A stretch of 64,000 nt of DNA from positions 124,001-188,000 of the forward strand of contig NW_027418154.1 in the NCBI RefSeq assembly GCF_009905375.1. The letters are read 5' to 3'. The notes under the pieces are model-generated. The model was not told where the DNA came from. It did no database searches and saw only the letters and a list, made by a program, of their open reading frames with translations. The position numbers and the translations under genes were made by a program. Shown piece after piece: positions 63,455 through 64,000 of the stretch; the first letter of the stretch is position 1; each line of letters starts with the position of its first letter. Origin of the DNA: Apium graveolens. Its lineage: Eukaryota; Streptophyta; Magnoliopsida; Apiales; Apiaceae.

Positions 63455-64000
63455 TACCAGTATATGATGGCAAGTGACTCTTATAAGGTGCAAAGTGACT
63501 CTAATATGATGAGAAGTCACTTACATGATTGATTAGTGCCAAAATGTGGCCAAAAATTGACTTGTAGGAAAGGGGTACCAAGAGGTGGTTAAAGGATATC
63601 TAATTGCATTTACGTGATGTTAACATGTTAATTGTATCAATGTATGGGGCAAGTGACTCTTATAGGGTGTAAAGGTACTCTAATATGGTGAACAGTGACT
63701 TACATGGTTGATTAGAGGCAAAATGTGGAACAAAATTAACTTGTATGAAAGTGGCATTAATAGGTGGTAAAAGGATGTCAAATTGGATGTATATGATGTT
63801 AACATGTCAATTGTTGCATATATGATGGCAAGTGACTCTTATAGGGTGCAAAGTGACTCTATTATGGTGAGAAGTGACTAACACGGTTAATTAGAACCAA
63901 AATGTGGACCAAAATTGACTTGTATGAATATGGCACTAAGAGGTGGTAAAAGGATTTCTAATTGCATGTACATGATGTTAACATGTTAATTGTACCAATA
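63455..64000 (+). repeat. Trailing T1-T2-T3 at window end
   Basis: T1, T2 (gattagaggcaaaatg) and T3 run to the window end, just into the next monomer (ttgtaccaata). The T3 starts gcatatatgatggcaag (63815), a T3 start grafted to a T4-like gatggcaag. This suggests a short conversion tract or exchange at the 5' end. The array continues beyond the window. Confidence 0.85.

Larger units (their letters stand above)
16624..64000 (+). repeat. Satellite array block B (modular HOR units)
   Basis: The same monomer family as block A continues to the window end without genes. Two markers distinguish it: a 201-bp hybrid monomer in every unit and a T1 with a shortened 5' end (tactagtatagcaag or taccagtatagcaag) at nearly every unit start. 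Units are combinations of P (T1-T5), Q (T4-hyb-T3-T4-T5) and E (T1-T2-T3-T4-hyb-T3-T4-T5). Individual units are listed separately. Confidence 0.93.

Noticed and set aside
1..64000. CRISPR-like array or bacterial repeat locus
   Set aside because: The repeats are contiguous 180-bp monomers without unique spacers, and a eukaryotic LINE is inserted. No cas-like coding sequence is present.
1..64000. CENP-B box-like site
   Set aside because: No sequence resembling the TTCG...CGGG core of the mammalian box was seen in any monomer type, so centromere identity cannot be claimed on that basis.
63455..64000. Telomeric repeat or array end near the window edge
   Set aside because: No TTTAGGG-type repeats occur anywhere in the window. 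The last bases are ordinary satellite continuing past 64000.

Overview
The window is almost entirely one tandem satellite DNA array from a eukaryote, most probably a flowering plant. About 63.2 of 64 kb consists of roughly 350 head-to-tail monomers of 178-180 bp. They are AT-rich (about 35% GC in a monomer counted by hand) and all lie in the same orientation. There are no cellular genes, RNA genes, CRISPR arrays or bacterial-type signals. The plant assignment rests on the one foreign insertion: a 5'-truncated LINE (non-LTR retrotransposon) fragment at 14601-15395. Its reading frame encodes the zf-RVT (reverse-transcriptase zinc-binding) C-terminal module typical of plant LINE ORF2 proteins. 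I cannot name the species. I also cannot tell from sequence alone whether the array is centromeric, pericentromeric or subtelomeric.

Monomers fall into five recurring types, called T1-T5 here. The basic higher-order repeat (HOR) is a pentamer, T4-T5-T1-T2-T3, of about 897 bp. Everything else can be read as an edit of that pentamer. Block A (1-16.6 kb) is built from pentamers (P) and trimers (t = T1-T2-T3). An 11-mer (P+2t, 1973 bp) and a 16-mer (2P+2t, about 2871 bp) alternate to give a 27-mer super-repeat of about 4844 bp. Block A holds two full 27-mers, then a 16-mer, then the LINE insertion. Block B (16.6-64 kb) is marked by a 201-bp hybrid monomer (hyb: T5-like 5' part, T2 3' part, one extra 22-bp subrepeat). 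It also carries a T1 variant with a 9-10 bp deletion that starts nearly every HOR unit.

Using that T1 tag as an anchor, block B units begin at 17397, 20661, 23926, 27191, 29896, 32248, 34591, 37302, 39653, 44742, 47092, 50370, 53636 and 57801. Their sizes are 18, 18, 18, 15, 13, 13, 15, 13, 28, 13, 18, 18 and 23 monomers. They follow a modular grammar: P (T1-T5), Q (T4-hyb-T3-T4-T5) and E (T1-T2-T3-T4-hyb-T3-T4-T5, 1458 bp). Thus 13=P+E, 18=P+Q+E, 23=P+P+Q+E and 28=P+Q+P+Q+E. The 16.6-29.7 kb stretch uses a different 18-mer of almost the same length.

The boundary between blocks (16.25-16.68 kb) carries a 21-bp deletion, a 29-bp tandem duplication and the first hybrid monomer. At 60467-60485 there is a 19-bp insertion, acttagc plus poly-A, flanked by 15-bp target-site duplications. 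Its 3' end matches that of the LINE at 14.6 kb, so it looks like an extremely truncated copy of the same family. No protein-coding gene other than the LINE remnant is supported. The short open frames in the satellite are by-products of the repeat.
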